From Haloferax mucosum ATCC BAA-1512 (GTDB taxonomy: Archaea > Halobacteriota > Halobacteria > Halobacteriales > Haloferacaceae): DNA of 64,000 nucleotides. Numbering within the stretch: the stretch's first letter is position 1; every line of letters starts with the position of its first letter. The notes beneath the pieces were generated by a model that was given only the letters and a program-made list of their open reading frames with translations, did not search any database and was not told the DNA's origin. The stretch is from positions 186,001 through 250,000 of the forward strand of contig NZ_AOLN01000001.1 of assembly GCF_000337815.1 (NCBI RefSeq). Reading direction: 5' to 3'. Shown piece by piece: positions 15,897 to 24,844 of the stretch. Position numbers and translations under genes: made by a program.

Positions 15897-17207
15897 TCAC
15901 ACCACCGCTTCTTCGAGGAGTTGAAGCGGGTGTTTGATGTCGTATCCAGTTCCGTGTTCCATCTGCATCGAACACGTCGGACACTCGGTCATCCCGACAT
16001 CGCCTTGGGCGTGGTCCATGTGGTCGAACATGTCCGCGCCGATCTGCATCGACTTGTCGTACTTCTCTTCTTTCCAGCCGTAGGTGCCGGAGATGCCGGA
16101 ACAGGAGTCGCCCACGTCCTCGATTTCGACGCCGTCGAGTTCGCGGAACAGTTCGACCGCCTGCCGGTCGAGACCTTGATTGCGGGCGTGACACGGCGCG
16201 TGGTAGGCGAACGCCTGGTCTTCGACGGACGACGTTCGGACCTCGCTTTCGAGGTCCTCGTGGATGCGGAGGTATTCGAGCGCTTCGTAGGTGTGTTTGG
16301 ACACGTCTTTGATGCCGTCGATGTCGAACAGTTCGGGGTACTCCTGTCGGAGCGACATCGAACACGAGGTACACGAGGCGATGATGTCGTAACCCTCGTT
16401 GAGAAGCCCCGAGAAGTTCTCGACGTTGATGCCGGCGGCGCGCTTCGCGTCTTCCAGCATCCCGTTTGCGAACATCGGCGTCCCCGAACAGCGCTGTTTA
16501 GGGACGACGACCTCGTAGCCGAACGATTCGAAGACGCGTACCATCGCCTTGCCGACTTCGGGCGTGTTGTAGTTAGAGTAACAGCCGTGGAAGTAGGCGA
16601 CGCGCTTTTCTTCGGAGCGGACCTTCGGACCGCCGCGTTCGTTCCACCACTCGCGGAACGTCTGTGTGGCGAAGTCGGGGAACTCGCGCTCGGCGGTGAT
16701 GCCGAGGACCTTCTCGTTGATCTGTTGGACGACCGAGTTACCCATGATGGCGTTCGTCAGACGCGGGAACATGCTTCCGAGTTGCGCGAGCGTCCCGTAG
16801 TTGGCGAGGATGCGGTTGCGGATGTACTCCCGCGAGAGTTTGTCCATCTCCTCTTCGACGTACTCGCCGCGGGCCGTGTTGTGCATCTGGCTGAGCGGGA
16901 CGCCCGACGGACAGGCGTCGTCACAGCGCATACAGTTCGAACACGACATGATGGAGTCGTCAACGGCGGCGTCGTCCTTGCGCTTGAGACGCCACTGTTC
17001 CGGCCCTTGGAACTTCGGCCCGGGGAACTCGTCGTCAACTTCGGCGACCGGACAGGACACGTCGCAGGCGGTACACTTGTAACAGTTGTCCGCGCCGGGA
17101 CGGAGGTCCATGTCGGTGCTCTCGGAGAACACCTCGACGGCTTCGAAGTCGTCTGTCTGTGCGCCGGGACTAAGATTCGGATTTGTCGGTGACTCTGCGT
17201 CGCTCAT
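15897..17207 (-). CDS. glpC: Glycerol-3-phosphate dehydrogenase subunit C (Fe-S)
   Basis: The 436-residue protein has two 4Fe-4S ferredoxin motifs, CYKCTACDVSCP (C42, C45, C48, C52) and CSNCMRCDDACP (C89, C92, C95, C99). Two CCG domains follow, seen in YFHGCYSNYNTPEVGKAMV, QRCSGTPMFANG, CTSCSMSL and SCSGISGTYGWKEEKY. It is the electron-transfer and membrane-attachment subunit of the anaerobic-type GlpABC complex, passing electrons from glycerol 3-phosphate to the quinone pool. The start overlaps the glpB stop by four bases (ATGA). It is the last gene of glpA-glpB-glpC; a GC hairpin follows. Confidence 0.95.
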   Translation of the reverse strand: MSDAESPTNPNLSPGAQTDDFEAVEVFSESTDMDLRPGADNCYKCTACDVSCPVAEVDDEFPGPKFQGPEQWRLKRKDDAAVDDSIMSCSNCMRCDDACPSGVPLSQMHNTARGEYVEEEMDKLSREYIRNRILANYGTLAQLGSMFPRLTNAIMGNSVVQQINEKVLGITAEREFPDFATQTFREWWNERGGPKVRSEEKRVAYFHGCYSNYNTPEVGKAMVRVFESFGYEVVVPKQRCSGTPMFANGMLEDAKRAAGINVENFSGLLNEGYDIIASCTSCSMSLRQEYPELFDIDGIKDVSKHTYEALEYLRIHEDLESEVRTSSVEDQAFAYHAPCHARNQGLDRQAVELFRELDGVEIEDVGDSCSGISGTYGWKEEKYDKSMQIGADMFDHMDHAQGDVGMTECPTCSMQMEHGTGYDIKHPLQLLEEAVV

Positions 17208-18472
17208 TGGGTTGCCTCCTCGCCCGCGAGGCGTCCGGCGACCGCACCGGTGGCCAGCGAGACGCCGCTCGCGGATTTTTCGCGTGCCACGTCAGCGCCG
17301 CCGACGACGCCGCCCGCCGCACGCAAGTTCTCGAACTGTACCGCTCCGTCTTCGTCGGTCGGTCGCAGTTCGTCGTCGGGGACGACGCCGAAGCGCGCGA
17401 ACGCGTGGTCCCCGAACGCCTCGGGTTCGGACCAGTCGTAGCGGTCCTCGGGATGCGGCACGTGGCACCCGAAGACGGGTTCGGTGATGTGCTCGCGGTC
17501 CGAATCGAGACCCTTGCCGACTAAGCCGCCCGTTGCGAGGACGATTTGGTCGGCCTCGTAGGGTGTCATTCGGTGTTTCTGGTCTACGATGACCGTCTCG
17601 ATGCGTCCGTCTTCGGTCTCGAAATCGACCGCCGGGTTACCGGTCGAAATGCGGACGCCCGCTTCGTCGAGGGCGTCGAACAGCATATCTTCGAGTTTGA
17701 GACCGAGAAGGCTCGGCGGGCCGGTCGGGACTTCGAAGACCGGGACGCCGAGTCGGTCTGCGAGTTCGTCGCGGACCTCGTCGTCGTGGTCGTCGCCGAG
17801 CATCGCCGGGAAGCCGACGCGGGTTTCGCCGTCGAGTTCGGCCGCGATAGCGTCGGCGAGGTCGGATCGAACCGTCCCGCCGGACACCGATTCGTCACGG
17901 TCCAGTGCCTTTGCGAAGCGCGTGACCTTGGCGTCGGAACGGAACGATTTGGGGAACTCGACGGTGACGCCACGAACCGAAAACGGAACGTTGGCGGCCG
18001 CGAGGTGGTCGGCCGCGACGGGTGCGTCGAAGTCGGTCAGACTCTCGAAGCCGACGAGAAGCATGTCGCCGGACGAACTGGCGAGTCCGGGCGCGACCGA
18101 CTCGGGGTAGCGAGCGGTCGGCTTCATCGTCCCGCCGTGCGTCATCACGAGTGCGTTCGCGTCCGTGTGGCCGCCCTGATAGGCGTCGCCGACGGCCTCG
18201 TCGAAGAGGCGAAGCCCGTCGCGGATGCCGTCTTCGCCGACGACGTGATACGGGTGGTCGTCGGAAAGCGCGTCGAGTCCGTCGTACGGCTCCGCGAAGG
18301 GACCGTCGCCGCCGGCGTAGCCGAGTACGTCCACGAGACCGCTGGCCTGTCGGAGCGTGCTCTTCTTGTGTGCGAGGAGGCGGACGCGAGCGCCCGTCTC
18401 CGCGGCGGAAAGTGCGGCCGTGCAGGCGGCGAGACCGCCACCGACGACGAGCACGTCGTCAGTTATCGCCAT
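17204..18472 (-). CDS. glpB: Glycerol-3-phosphate dehydrogenase subunit B
   Basis: The 422-residue flavoprotein starts [20 protein letters not shown], a Rossmann GxGxxA-type dinucleotide-binding fold. Later blocks include [20 protein letters not shown] and a C-terminal FAD-contacting segment, [20 protein letters not shown]. GlpB is the second flavin subunit of the GlpABC complex. The ATG at 18472 overlaps the end of glpA by 14 bases. The frame is open further upstream, but the Rossmann motif should start right at the N-terminus, so the short form is used. The stop overlaps glpC by four bases, indicating tight operon coupling. Confidence 0.94.
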   Translation of the reverse strand: MAITDDVLVVGGGLAACTAALSAAETGARVRLLAHKKSTLRQASGLVDVLGYAGGDGPFAEPYDGLDALSDDHPYHVVGEDGIRDGLRLFDEAVGDAYQGGHTDANALVMTHGGTMKPTARYPESVAPGLASSSGDMLLVGFESLTDFDAPVAADHLAAANVPFSVRGVTVEFPKSFRSDAKVTRFAKALDRDESVSGGTVRSDLADAIAAELDGETRVGFPAMLGDDHDDEVRDELADRLGVPVFEVPTGPPSLLGLKLEDMLFDALDEAGVRISTGNPAVDFETEDGRIETVIVDQKHRMTPYEADQIVLATGGLVGKGLDSDREHITEPVFGCHVPHPEDRYDWSEPEAFGDHAFARFGVVPDDELRPTDEDGAVQFENLRAAGGVVGGADVAREKSASGVSLATGAVAGRLAGEEATQ

Positions 18473-20234
18473 CGGCACCTCCCGTGTCGTCCGCGGTGGA
18501 GACGCGACCGCCATCGGCGACAGCGCCGCCGGACGACCCATCTGAAGCGCTTCCACCTTCGGACTGATTGCCGTCGTCGAACGCGGCGAAGTCGAGTGCG
18601 TCGTCCGACGCGGCCGGGTCTTCGTCGCGGTTCATCGTCGTCGCGTGCAACATGTGTTTGAGCGCGCTCTGTGAGAGCTGTTCGCCCCACATCGCGTGGC
18701 GCTCGCCCTTCCAGCGCTCCTGATAGAGGTCGTCGAGCGAGGAGCGAACGATGTCTTCGTCGTACTCGGGTGCGAGTTCGTTCGCCATCCGGTGACAGCA
18801 AATCGCCCCCTGACAGTTGCCCATCGAGGCGCGCGTCTGGATGCGAACGGAGTTGAGGTCAGTGCCCGCGGTGTCGAGCGCGTCGTGAATCTCGGCGCGG
18901 GTGACGGCCTCGCACTCGCAGACGACCGGGTTCGGGTCGATACTGTTGAGCACGTCGTCGGCCCGCGAGCCGAGTCGCTGAACCGAGCGGCGGCCAATCG
19001 GCGACCGGAGACCGAAGTCCTCCATGTAGTCGCGGAGGACGGAGAAGTCCTCGCTCCCCGGAAGTGGCTCGTCGGCGGTGCGGCACTCGGCTTCGACGTC
19101 GAGTTTCTCGCAGACGTGGTCGGAAATCTTCTCGGCCATCATCCGGTAGGTCGTGAGCTTTCCGCCGACGATGCTCGTCATGCCCGGCAGGTCGTCGCGG
19201 TCGGCGTGGTCGAGAAGGAAGAACTCGCGCGTGATGTCCGTCGGGTCTTCGGTGCCCGTCCCCGGCGGTTCGTACAGCGGGCGGACGCCCCAGAACGACC
19301 GAATCGTCCGTGCATCTTCCAGCATCGGAACGAGTTCCGAGAGCGTTTCGATCATCAGGTCAACTTCCCAGCCCTCCTCGGGGTAGTCTTCGGGGTCTTC
19401 GACCTCTTCGTCGGTGGTCCCGAGGATGCACGTCGTCTCGTGGGGAACGATGATGTCAGCGTCGCCTTTCGGCCGACAACGGTTGACGACCGTATCGACC
19501 TGTCGGGTGTTCATGATGGTCATAACGCCCTTCGACGGCCGCACTTCGACATCGACGCCGGCGAGGTCGCCGATTTGCCCCGCCCACGCGCCAGTCGCGT
19601 TGACGACGTAGTCGGCGTATATCTCTTCGACTTCGCCGGGCTTTCCGTGGACGTACGGCCCGGTCCCGCTCTGGTGGGTCACTTCGACGCCGACGACTTC
19701 GCCGTCTTCGACGAGCACGTCTGTGACCTCCGAGTGTGTCTCGACGCGCGCGCCGTGTTCGACGGCACTCGCGGCGTTCGAAACACAGAGTCGGAACGGG
19801 TCAACAGCCCCGTCGGGGACCTTGATAGCTCGCTTGATGTCCGTTGCGAGGTACGGCTCTATCTCCCGAGCCTCTTCGGCCGAGAGGACTTCAGCGGGAA
19901 TCCCGCACTCGCGGCATCCCGCTAGCTTCTTTTCGAAATACTCGTCGGAGTCTTCGGGTCGCTGGACGAACAGGCCACCCGTCATCTCGACGCAGTGGCC
20001 CGCGATTCGTCGTAGGACGCGATTTTCTACGATACACTCCTTGGCCGACGCTTGGTCGGATACTGCGTACCGCCCGCCGCTGTGGAGGAGGCCGTGCATC
20101 CGCCCCGTCGTCCCATGTGTGAGATTCCCCTTCTCGACGAGGGTCACATCCAGCCCGCGCATCGCCAGGTCCCGTGCGATGCCCGTACCAGTCGAACCCC
20201 CGCCAATGACGAGGACGCTCGGCGATTTATTCAT
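18459..20234 (-). CDS. glpA: Glycerol-3-phosphate dehydrogenase subunit A
   Basis: The 591-residue catalytic subunit oxidises sn-glycerol 3-phosphate to dihydroxyacetone phosphate. The FAD-binding N-terminus is [20 protein letters not shown], followed by [16 protein letters not shown]. The C-terminal part has the BFD-like 2Fe-2S motif, [13 protein letters not shown] with [12 protein letters not shown]. The last 40 residues are a Ser/Gly/Asp-rich tail, common in haloarchaeal GlpA. The ATG at 20234 (MNKSPSV) is preferred to a start ten codons upstream. On the minus strand a TATA-like GTAAAATAAAG lies about 30-40 bases upstream. It is the first gene of glpABC and divergent from the Cdc6-like gene. 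Confidence 0.96.
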   Translation of the reverse strand: MNKSPSVLVIGGGSTGTGIARDLAMRGLDVTLVEKGNLTHGTTGRMHGLLHSGGRYAVSDQASAKECIVENRVLRRIAGHCVEMTGGLFVQRPEDSDEYFEKKLAGCRECGIPAEVLSAEEAREIEPYLATDIKRAIKVPDGAVDPFRLCVSNAASAVEHGARVETHSEVTDVLVEDGEVVGVEVTHQSGTGPYVHGKPGEVEEIYADYVVNATGAWAGQIGDLAGVDVEVRPSKGVMTIMNTRQVDTVVNRCRPKGDADIIVPHETTCILGTTDEEVEDPEDYPEEGWEVDLMIETLSELVPMLEDARTIRSFWGVRPLYEPPGTGTEDPTDITREFFLLDHADRDDLPGMTSIVGGKLTTYRMMAEKISDHVCEKLDVEAECRTADEPLPGSEDFSVLRDYMEDFGLRSPIGRRSVQRLGSRADDVLNSIDPNPVVCECEAVTRAEIHDALDTAGTDLNSVRIQTRASMGNCQGAICCHRMANELAPEYDEDIVRSSLDDLYQERWKGERHAMWGEQLSQSALKHMLHATTMNRDEDPAASDDALDFAAFDDGNQSEGGSASDGSSGGAVADGGRVSTADDTGGADGDN

Positions 20235-20588
20235 CTGTCTTTCGTGAGGTAGGACCGACGGCACTTTATTTTACCTTCACTCGATTCCGCCTCGATTCAC
20301 CTCAGTACTCGGACCTCTTTCGGTGAGCGAATGCCAACGTTCTGCTCGTAGAATACCGTAGCTTGGTGTTTGTGTTGCGAATTTAAACGACGAATATAAT
20401 TCAAAATCATCTTTCATATTAGTTACGGACGATTCGTCAACCGGTCGGTTCAGGAACCTCTCAGCTGGCTTTGAGGCGTGTTTTCCAGAATAGTTCATGA
20501 ATAATGTTCTCTCACACCACGGCCGTCCGTGGAGTAGTTCGCTTTTTAATCGTGCGCCGGATACCCTTGGTACGAGACACTCTCCGAC
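20235..20588. other. 354-base divergent intergenic region, glpA and Cdc6-like gene
   Basis: No gene is seen. The centre (20380-20440) is unusually AT-rich. The glpA promoter lies at the left end. At the right end the GC hairpin CCACGG-CCGT-CCGTGG (20517-20532) is followed by a T5-containing run that is probably the TATA box of the ATPase gene (about 20541-20550). I found no G-rich origin-recognition-box repeats. Confidence 0.4.
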
Positions 20589-21758
20589 ATGCGCCTCGAA
20601 GACAGAATCACTCGACGGCGGCAACGTGGTGGGACTCGACGCCGCCTCGTCCGTGACCTGAGCGCGTTAGCCCCGACTACCCATCCCGACGAGCCGACAG
20701 GCCGCGGGCCGACGCTCGAACGCATCCTCGACCATCTCGACCCGGTTTTCGACGGCGACCTCCCGTCGAACGCCCACATCGACGGTCCCAAGGGGGCGGG
20801 GAAATCCGCCGTCGTGACGTCGCTCTTCGAGCATCTCTCGCGTGCCGTCCCCTCCCAACAATCCGTCATCCACACGACGACCCGTACGTCCGGGTCACCG
20901 ACGACCTCGTTCGCGTACGTCGATGCCCGCGACGCGTCAACCGAGTTCGCGCTCCTGCATTCGACGCTCGACGCGCTGTCCGACGAGTCGATTCCCTCGC
21001 AGGGCGTCGGTATCGAGGCGTTGCGCGACAAACTCGGTCGCCGAGTCACGTACGACGAACGCGCTATCGTCGCGGTTGACCACGTCGGCGAACCCGAAAC
21101 GTATGCCGCGACGGCGGCCATCGAGACGCTCGAAGCCGTCTCGCCGCACTTCTCGGTGCTGACGGTCGGTCGAACCGCTCTCGAAGACGACGCCGGTCGA
21201 ATCGGCTCCGTTTCGGTGCCGAGGTACGAACGACACAGCCTCGTCGATATTCTCGTCGCCCGGGCGTCCGACGGCCTCGCGCGCAACGCGCTCACTCATG
21301 ATGCGACGAGCGACGTGGCCGCGTGGGCCGACGGCGACGCTCACGACGCGCTGTCGGCACTGTACGGAGCGGCCACGCTGGCCGCGACCGACGGCGCGGA
21401 CACTATCACCGCCGAACACATCGACGCCGGTATCGACGCGGTTCCGGAGGACGGATGCTCGCTCGGACGCGTCCTCGCGCTCCCTGACAGTCGTCGTCGT
21501 GTCCTCCGAGCTTTCGTCGCGCTCGACGGGGCCGACACGGCGTCGGTGTCGGCCGCGACGGAGGCAATCGCCTCGAACCCGGACGTCTCGCTGTCGGCGG
21601 CGACCATCAGACGCGTCCTCTATGAACTCTCCGACCTCGGCATCGTCCGCCGGGTTTCGGGACGCGATTCGTCCGACGGACCGGGGCGTCCGGCGACGCG
21701 CCCGATTCCGAATTTCTCGACGCTGGTGTTCCGCGGACTGGACGACACTGACCGCTGA
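20589..21758 (+). CDS. Cdc6/Orc1-like AAA ATPase with winged helix
   Basis: The 389-residue protein resembles the Orc1/Cdc6 family. It has the P-loop DGPKGAGKSAVVTSLFEHL (about residues 65-83). The Walker B-like segment is AIVAVDHVGEPETYA. A lid region has YERHSLVDILVARASDGL. The C-terminal winged-helix-like domain (about residues 295-375) includes SRRRVLRAFVALDGADTASV and SLSAATIRRVLYELSDLGIVRR. Walker B reads D-H rather than the usual D-E, so ATP hydrolysis may be weakened. Haloarchaeal genomes carry many such paralogues, several of which are not origin-linked. Nothing nearby looks like an origin, so a regulatory or remodelling role is as likely as replication initiation. Confidence 0.78.
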   Translation: MRLEDRITRRRQRGGTRRRLVRDLSALAPTTHPDEPTGRGPTLERILDHLDPVFDGDLPSNAHIDGPKGAGKSAVVTSLFEHLSRAVPSQQSVIHTTTRTSGSPTTSFAYVDARDASTEFALLHSTLDALSDESIPSQGVGIEALRDKLGRRVTYDERAIVAVDHVGEPETYAATAAIETLEAVSPHFSVLTVGRTALEDDAGRIGSVSVPRYERHSLVDILVARASDGLARNALTHDATSDVAAWADGDAHDALSALYGAATLAATDGADTITAEHIDAGIDAVPEDGCSLGRVLALPDSRRRVLRAFVALDGADTASVSAATEAIASNPDVSLSAATIRRVLYELSDLGIVRRVSGRDSSDGPGRPATRPIPNFSTLVFRGLDDTDR

Positions 21759-21788
21759 CTCTTTTTGCCCCCTCCCCGAACGGCGGGT

Positions 21789-22457
21789 ATGGTTCCACCG
21801 CTGGTACTCGATATCGACGGGACGCTTACCGACGCACAGAGCCGACTCGACCCGCGAGCCTTCGACGTGCTCCCGTCGTGGGACGCACCCGTCATCCTCG
21901 CCACCGGCAAGGCCTTTCCGTACCCCGTCTCGCTTTGTCACTACCTCGGGCTTCCCGAGACGGTCATCGCCGAAAACGGCGGCGTCGTGCTCGTCGATGG
22001 CGACGTGACTTTCGCGGGAGACCGCGAGGCCGCACAGGCCGCCGCGGACGAGTTCACCGCTCGCGGCGGCGATCTCGGGTGGGGTGCCGCCGACACCGTC
22101 AACCGCTGGCGCGAGACCGAAATCGCCGTCAATCTCGACGCCGACGAAGCCCTCCTTCGAACCGTCGCCGACGAGTTCGACCTCGAAGTCATCGACACCG
22201 GCTTCGCCTACCACGTCAAATCTCACGGCGTCGAGAAGGGTGTCGGTCTCGAACACGTCTGCGAGACGATGTCGTACGACCCCGAGGACTTCGTCGCGGT
22301 CGGCGACAGCGAAAACGACGCCTCGACGTTCCGCGTCGTCGGGCAGTCGTACGCCGTCGCCAACGCCGACGACGTAGCCAAGGCGGCGGCTGACGAAGTA
22401 CTGGCGCAGTCGTACATGGACGGCACGCTCTCCGTACTCGACGCACTTCGAGAATAG
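21789..22457 (+). CDS. Phosphoglycolate phosphatase, HAD family
   Basis: The 222-residue HAD-IIB hydrolase starts MVPPLVLDIDGTLTDAQSRL, with the nucleophile aspartate and general acid in DIDGT. Motif II is VILATGK. The cap domain follows, and motifs III/IV are KGVGLEHVCE and VAVGDSENDASTF. Archaeal proteins of this type are annotated as phosphoglycolate phosphatases, which clean up 2-phosphoglycolate from DNA repair; related sugar phosphatases are possible. The ATG at 21789 is chosen over one eight codons upstream because the catalytic motif should lie near the N-terminus. It begins 30 bases after the Cdc6-like gene on the same strand. Confidence 0.85.
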   Translation: MVPPLVLDIDGTLTDAQSRLDPRAFDVLPSWDAPVILATGKAFPYPVSLCHYLGLPETVIAENGGVVLVDGDVTFAGDREAAQAAADEFTARGGDLGWGAADTVNRWRETEIAVNLDADEALLRTVADEFDLEVIDTGFAYHVKSHGVEKGVGLEHVCETMSYDPEDFVAVGDSENDASTFRVVGQSYAVANADDVAKAAADEVLAQSYMDGTLSVLDALRE

Positions 22458-22484
22458 CTGATTTCGTGACCCGTCGGAGTCGAG

Positions 22485-22787
22485 TTACCGAACTTCGTTT
22501 TCGACCCAGTCGGCGTACTCGCCGAGGACGTGCGACTCGTCGAATCGCTCGATACAGGGCACGTCGTACGGATGGAGTTCGACGACGCGAGCCACGAGGT
22601 CGTCGTAGCGGTCGGCGGTCGTTTTGGCGAGGAGAATCGTCTCCTCGTCGTCGTGAACCTCGCCGTTCCAGCGGTAGACCGACTCGCAGGGGACGCGATT
22701 CACACAGGCCGCGAGTCGCTCTTCGACGAGCGTTCGAGCGAGTTCGTCGCTCGCAGTAGACGGGGTAGTGATGTAGACAGTCGGCAT
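22485..22787 (-). CDS. cutA: CutA divalent-cation tolerance protein
   Basis: The 100-residue protein matches CutA1 end to end: TVYITTPSTASDELARTLVE at the start, ERLAACVNRVP(C)ESVYRWNGEV with the conserved A-A-C-V and Y-x-W-x-G-x-V blocks, LLAKTTADRYDDLVARVVEL, and HPYDVPCIERF. CutA forms stable trimers and has been linked to copper and divalent-metal tolerance, but its molecular function is uncertain. It converges with the phosphatase gene and may share a transcript with the small HEWD gene 36 bases upstream on the same strand. Confidence 0.93.
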   Translation of the reverse strand: MPTVYITTPSTASDELARTLVEERLAACVNRVPCESVYRWNGEVHDDEETILLAKTTADRYDDLVARVVELHPYDVPCIERFDESHVLGEYADWVENEVR

Positions 22788-22823
22788 CTCAGATTCGCCT
22801 CCGGGAATCGTCCACGCGTCGGG

Positions 22824-23012
22824 TCAGGCCGGTTCTTCGAACGGTGCGAAGCGACCGTTGATGTCCCACTCGTGGATGCAATACGGACTCCCGACCAGTT
22901 TGTCACCGTCTTCGGACGTGACTACCCACGTCGTGGCGTCTTCGTCCCAGCGTTCGACCCGGCCACAGCGCTCACAGGCGCGCCGCGTGGGTCGCCGAAG
23001 TTGGGGTTCCAT
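22824..23012 (-). CDS. Small HEWD-family protein
   Basis: The 62-residue protein contains ACERCGRVERWDEDATTWVV and ends SPYCIHEWDINGRFAPFEEP. The Cys pair in CERCG plus the later Cys-x-His suggests a possible zinc site, and the HEWD-I-N-G motif gives the haloarchaeal family its name. The function is unknown. The start is supported by a TATA-like GGATTTTTTGT (minus strand, about 23035-23045) about 28 bases before the ATG. Such tiny zinc-finger-like proteins are common in haloarchaea and often affect growth or biofilm formation; no specific role can be given. Confidence 0.75.
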   Translation of the reverse strand: MEPQLRRPTRRACERCGRVERWDEDATTWVVTSEDGDKLVGSPYCIHEWDINGRFAPFEEPA

Positions 23013-23161
23013 ACGTGGAGGACTATCGGCCGACACAAAAAATCCCACCGTCAAGGCAGATTCGGAGCCACAGCCGCGGCATCGACACCCGGTCGTGCAT
23101 GGTTCACGCACGTTTCTTCCGGAACCGATGGGACTTACCGGACTCCGAGCGGAGTGAGAAC

Positions 23162-23716
23162 ATGGGCTTTCACACCTTCGACGTCGATGCGGCGGCGAAA
23201 CTCGACGACCCCGCACGGTACCGATTCGTCTCTCGGGAGGAACTGCTGTCTCATCTGCATCCGTCGTCCGAAAGCACGGTCGCAGACCTCGGAAGCGGAA
23301 CCGGATTCTTCACCGACGACGTCGCTCCGCACGTCGGCACGCTGTACGCCGTCGATGTCCAAGCGGAGATGCACGACTTTTACCGCGAGAACGGCGCGCC
23401 GGAGAACGTCGAGTTCGTCACCGCCGACGTTGCGAGCCTTCCGTTCGACGACGACGACCTCGACGCGGCGTTTTCGACGATGACGTACCACGAGTTTGCG
23501 ACGGACGAATCGCTCGCCGAACTCGCGCGCGTCGTCCGCCCGGGCGGCACCGTGGTTGTGGTCGATTGGTCCACAGCCGGCGACGGAAATGCCGGCCCGC
23601 CGATTGACCACCGCTTCGGTCTCGGTGACGCGGCGGACGCCTTCGAATCGGTTGGCTTTACCGTCACACACGGCGAGACGAGACACGAGACGTTCGTCTG
23701 CGTCGCTCGTCGCTGA
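23162..23716 (+). CDS. Class I SAM-dependent methyltransferase
   Basis: The 184-residue protein is a Rossmann-fold methyltransferase. Motif I is VADLGSGTGFFTDDVAPHVG, and the acidic residue of motif II is in LYAVDVQAEM. FVTADVASLPFDDDDLDAAF is motif III/IV, and LARVVRPGGTVVVVDW is the motif V region. It is UbiE/COQ5-like (methyltransferase 11 or 25). The substrate is unknown. The open frame extends upstream to 23015, but MGFHTFDVDAAAKLDDPAR fits relatives. A perfect ACTCCG-AG-CGGAGT dyad (23142-23155) lies 7 bases before the ATG. It is a single gene with no operon partner. Confidence 0.85.
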   Translation: MGFHTFDVDAAAKLDDPARYRFVSREELLSHLHPSSESTVADLGSGTGFFTDDVAPHVGTLYAVDVQAEMHDFYRENGAPENVEFVTADVASLPFDDDDLDAAFSTMTYHEFATDESLAELARVVRPGGTVVVVDWSTAGDGNAGPPIDHRFGLGDAADAFESVGFTVTHGETRHETFVCVARR

Positions 23717-23779
23717 CGAGGGATTCGAGATTTTCAGGCCTTCTACTACCCGATTCGCATACTCGGAGTCGAGGGTCGC

Positions 23780-24748
23780 TTACGACTCGATGACGCTGGT
23801 GTAGCGGTCAACGAGCAACACGAGAGCCGCGCCGACGACCGCCGCGGCGACGAAGATGACGACGAGTTCCGTCGTCCACGACTGGCCCAACTCGGCGAGT
23901 TGCTCGCTACTTTTGGCGACCGGCGCGCGGAGCGCACCGACGATGAGGCTCACGAGGAACGCGAGCGTCGCGCGTCGATAGTGTTCGAGCGCCCAGCGGA
24001 CGGCGTGTGCGATGGTGAGCAGGCCGACGACCGCACCGCCCATGAACGTCACGACCACGGTCCCCGGTTCGACGACGGCGGCGACAGAGCCGCCGTTTAC
24101 GACGCCGATGAGGCTATCGACGAACGCGTTGAGCGTGTTTGTCATGTACTGGTACTGGCCGAGTATCAACAGGAGGAGCGACCCGGAGATACCGGGGAGA
24201 ATCATCGCGCTGACGGCGACTGCGCCCGCGAGCGCTGTCGCGGGAAGCGAGTGTCCGAGCGCGTTACCGACCGTCCCCGACGCGATGAACGCGACGGAGA
24301 AACCGGCGATTGCGGCGGCGATTTGGCGCGGACCGTCGAGGGAGACCTGCGCGTACAGCACGACCGCCGAGGCCGCGATGAGGCCGAAAAAGAAGCCGAA
24401 CGTCGGTACCGGCTGTTGCTCGATGGCGATTTCGAGGACGCGCATGATGGTGACGACGGCGGTTGCGATGCCGGCACCGAGCGCGAGTAAGAATCCGACA
24501 TCGACCTCGCGCATCGCCGCAATCGCATCGTCTCGATTTCCGGGGGCGACGCCGCGGAACACTCGCTTGATTCGTCCCGGTGTGATGGCCGTGACGGCAC
24601 CGATGAGGCGCTCGTAAATACCGGTGATGAGCGCGATAGTGCCGCCGGAGACGCCGGGGACGGCGTCGGCGGCACCCATGCAGATACCTTTGAGGTAGAC
24701 GACGAGCCACGAAAAACTGGGTGGGCGCTCGTCAGTGTGCTTCGACAT
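23780..24748 (-). CDS. DUF368 membrane protein, polyprenyl-phosphate carrier candidate
   Basis: The 322-residue membrane protein has about eight to ten helices and the two family signatures in inverted-repeat halves: GAADAVPGVSGGTIALITG near the N-terminus and MILPGISGSLLLLILGQYQY in the middle. Bacterial DUF368 proteins have recently been identified as undecaprenyl-phosphate transporters that recycle the lipid carrier across the membrane. Here the gene lies directly downstream of aglB on the same strand, about 95 bases away. The equivalent archaeal job would be returning dolichyl phosphate to the cytoplasmic face after AglB transfers its glycan. Membership of DUF368 is clear; the dolichol role is inference from bacterial work and gene position. 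Confidence 0.85.
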   Translation of the reverse strand: MSKHTDERPPSFSWLVVYLKGICMGAADAVPGVSGGTIALITGIYERLIGAVTAITPGRIKRVFRGVAPGNRDDAIAAMREVDVGFLLALGAGIATAVVTIMRVLEIAIEQQPVPTFGFFFGLIAASAVVLYAQVSLDGPRQIAAAIAGFSVAFIASGTVGNALGHSLPATALAGAVAVSAMILPGISGSLLLLILGQYQYMTNTLNAFVDSLIGVVNGGSVAAVVEPGTVVVTFMGGAVVGLLTIAHAVRWALEHYRRATLAFLVSLIVGALRAPVAKSSEQLAELGQSWTTELVVIFVAAAVVGAALVLLVDRYTSVIES

Positions 24749-24810
24749 TTCGTTGTCGGCTTCTCTGCCGCGAAGAATATCAGTCCACCGTTATCCCGAG
24801 TGAGACTATG

Positions 24811-24826
24811 AAAAAAGACCGCGGTC
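24811..24826 (-). terminator. Palindrome plus T6 after aglB
   Basis: On the minus strand the palindrome GACCGCGGTC (24817-24826) is followed directly by six T (24811-24816), about 20-34 bases after the aglB stop. This fits a transcription end for aglB and argues that DUF368 has its own promoter. Confidence 0.5.
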
Positions 24827-24844
24827 GAGCGATTCGTCGCCGAG

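Noticed and set aside
20235-20588. A replication origin next to the Cdc6-like gene
   Set aside because: The region is AT-rich but lacks repeated origin-recognition boxes with G-runs, and haloarchaea have many Cdc6 paralogues away from origins.
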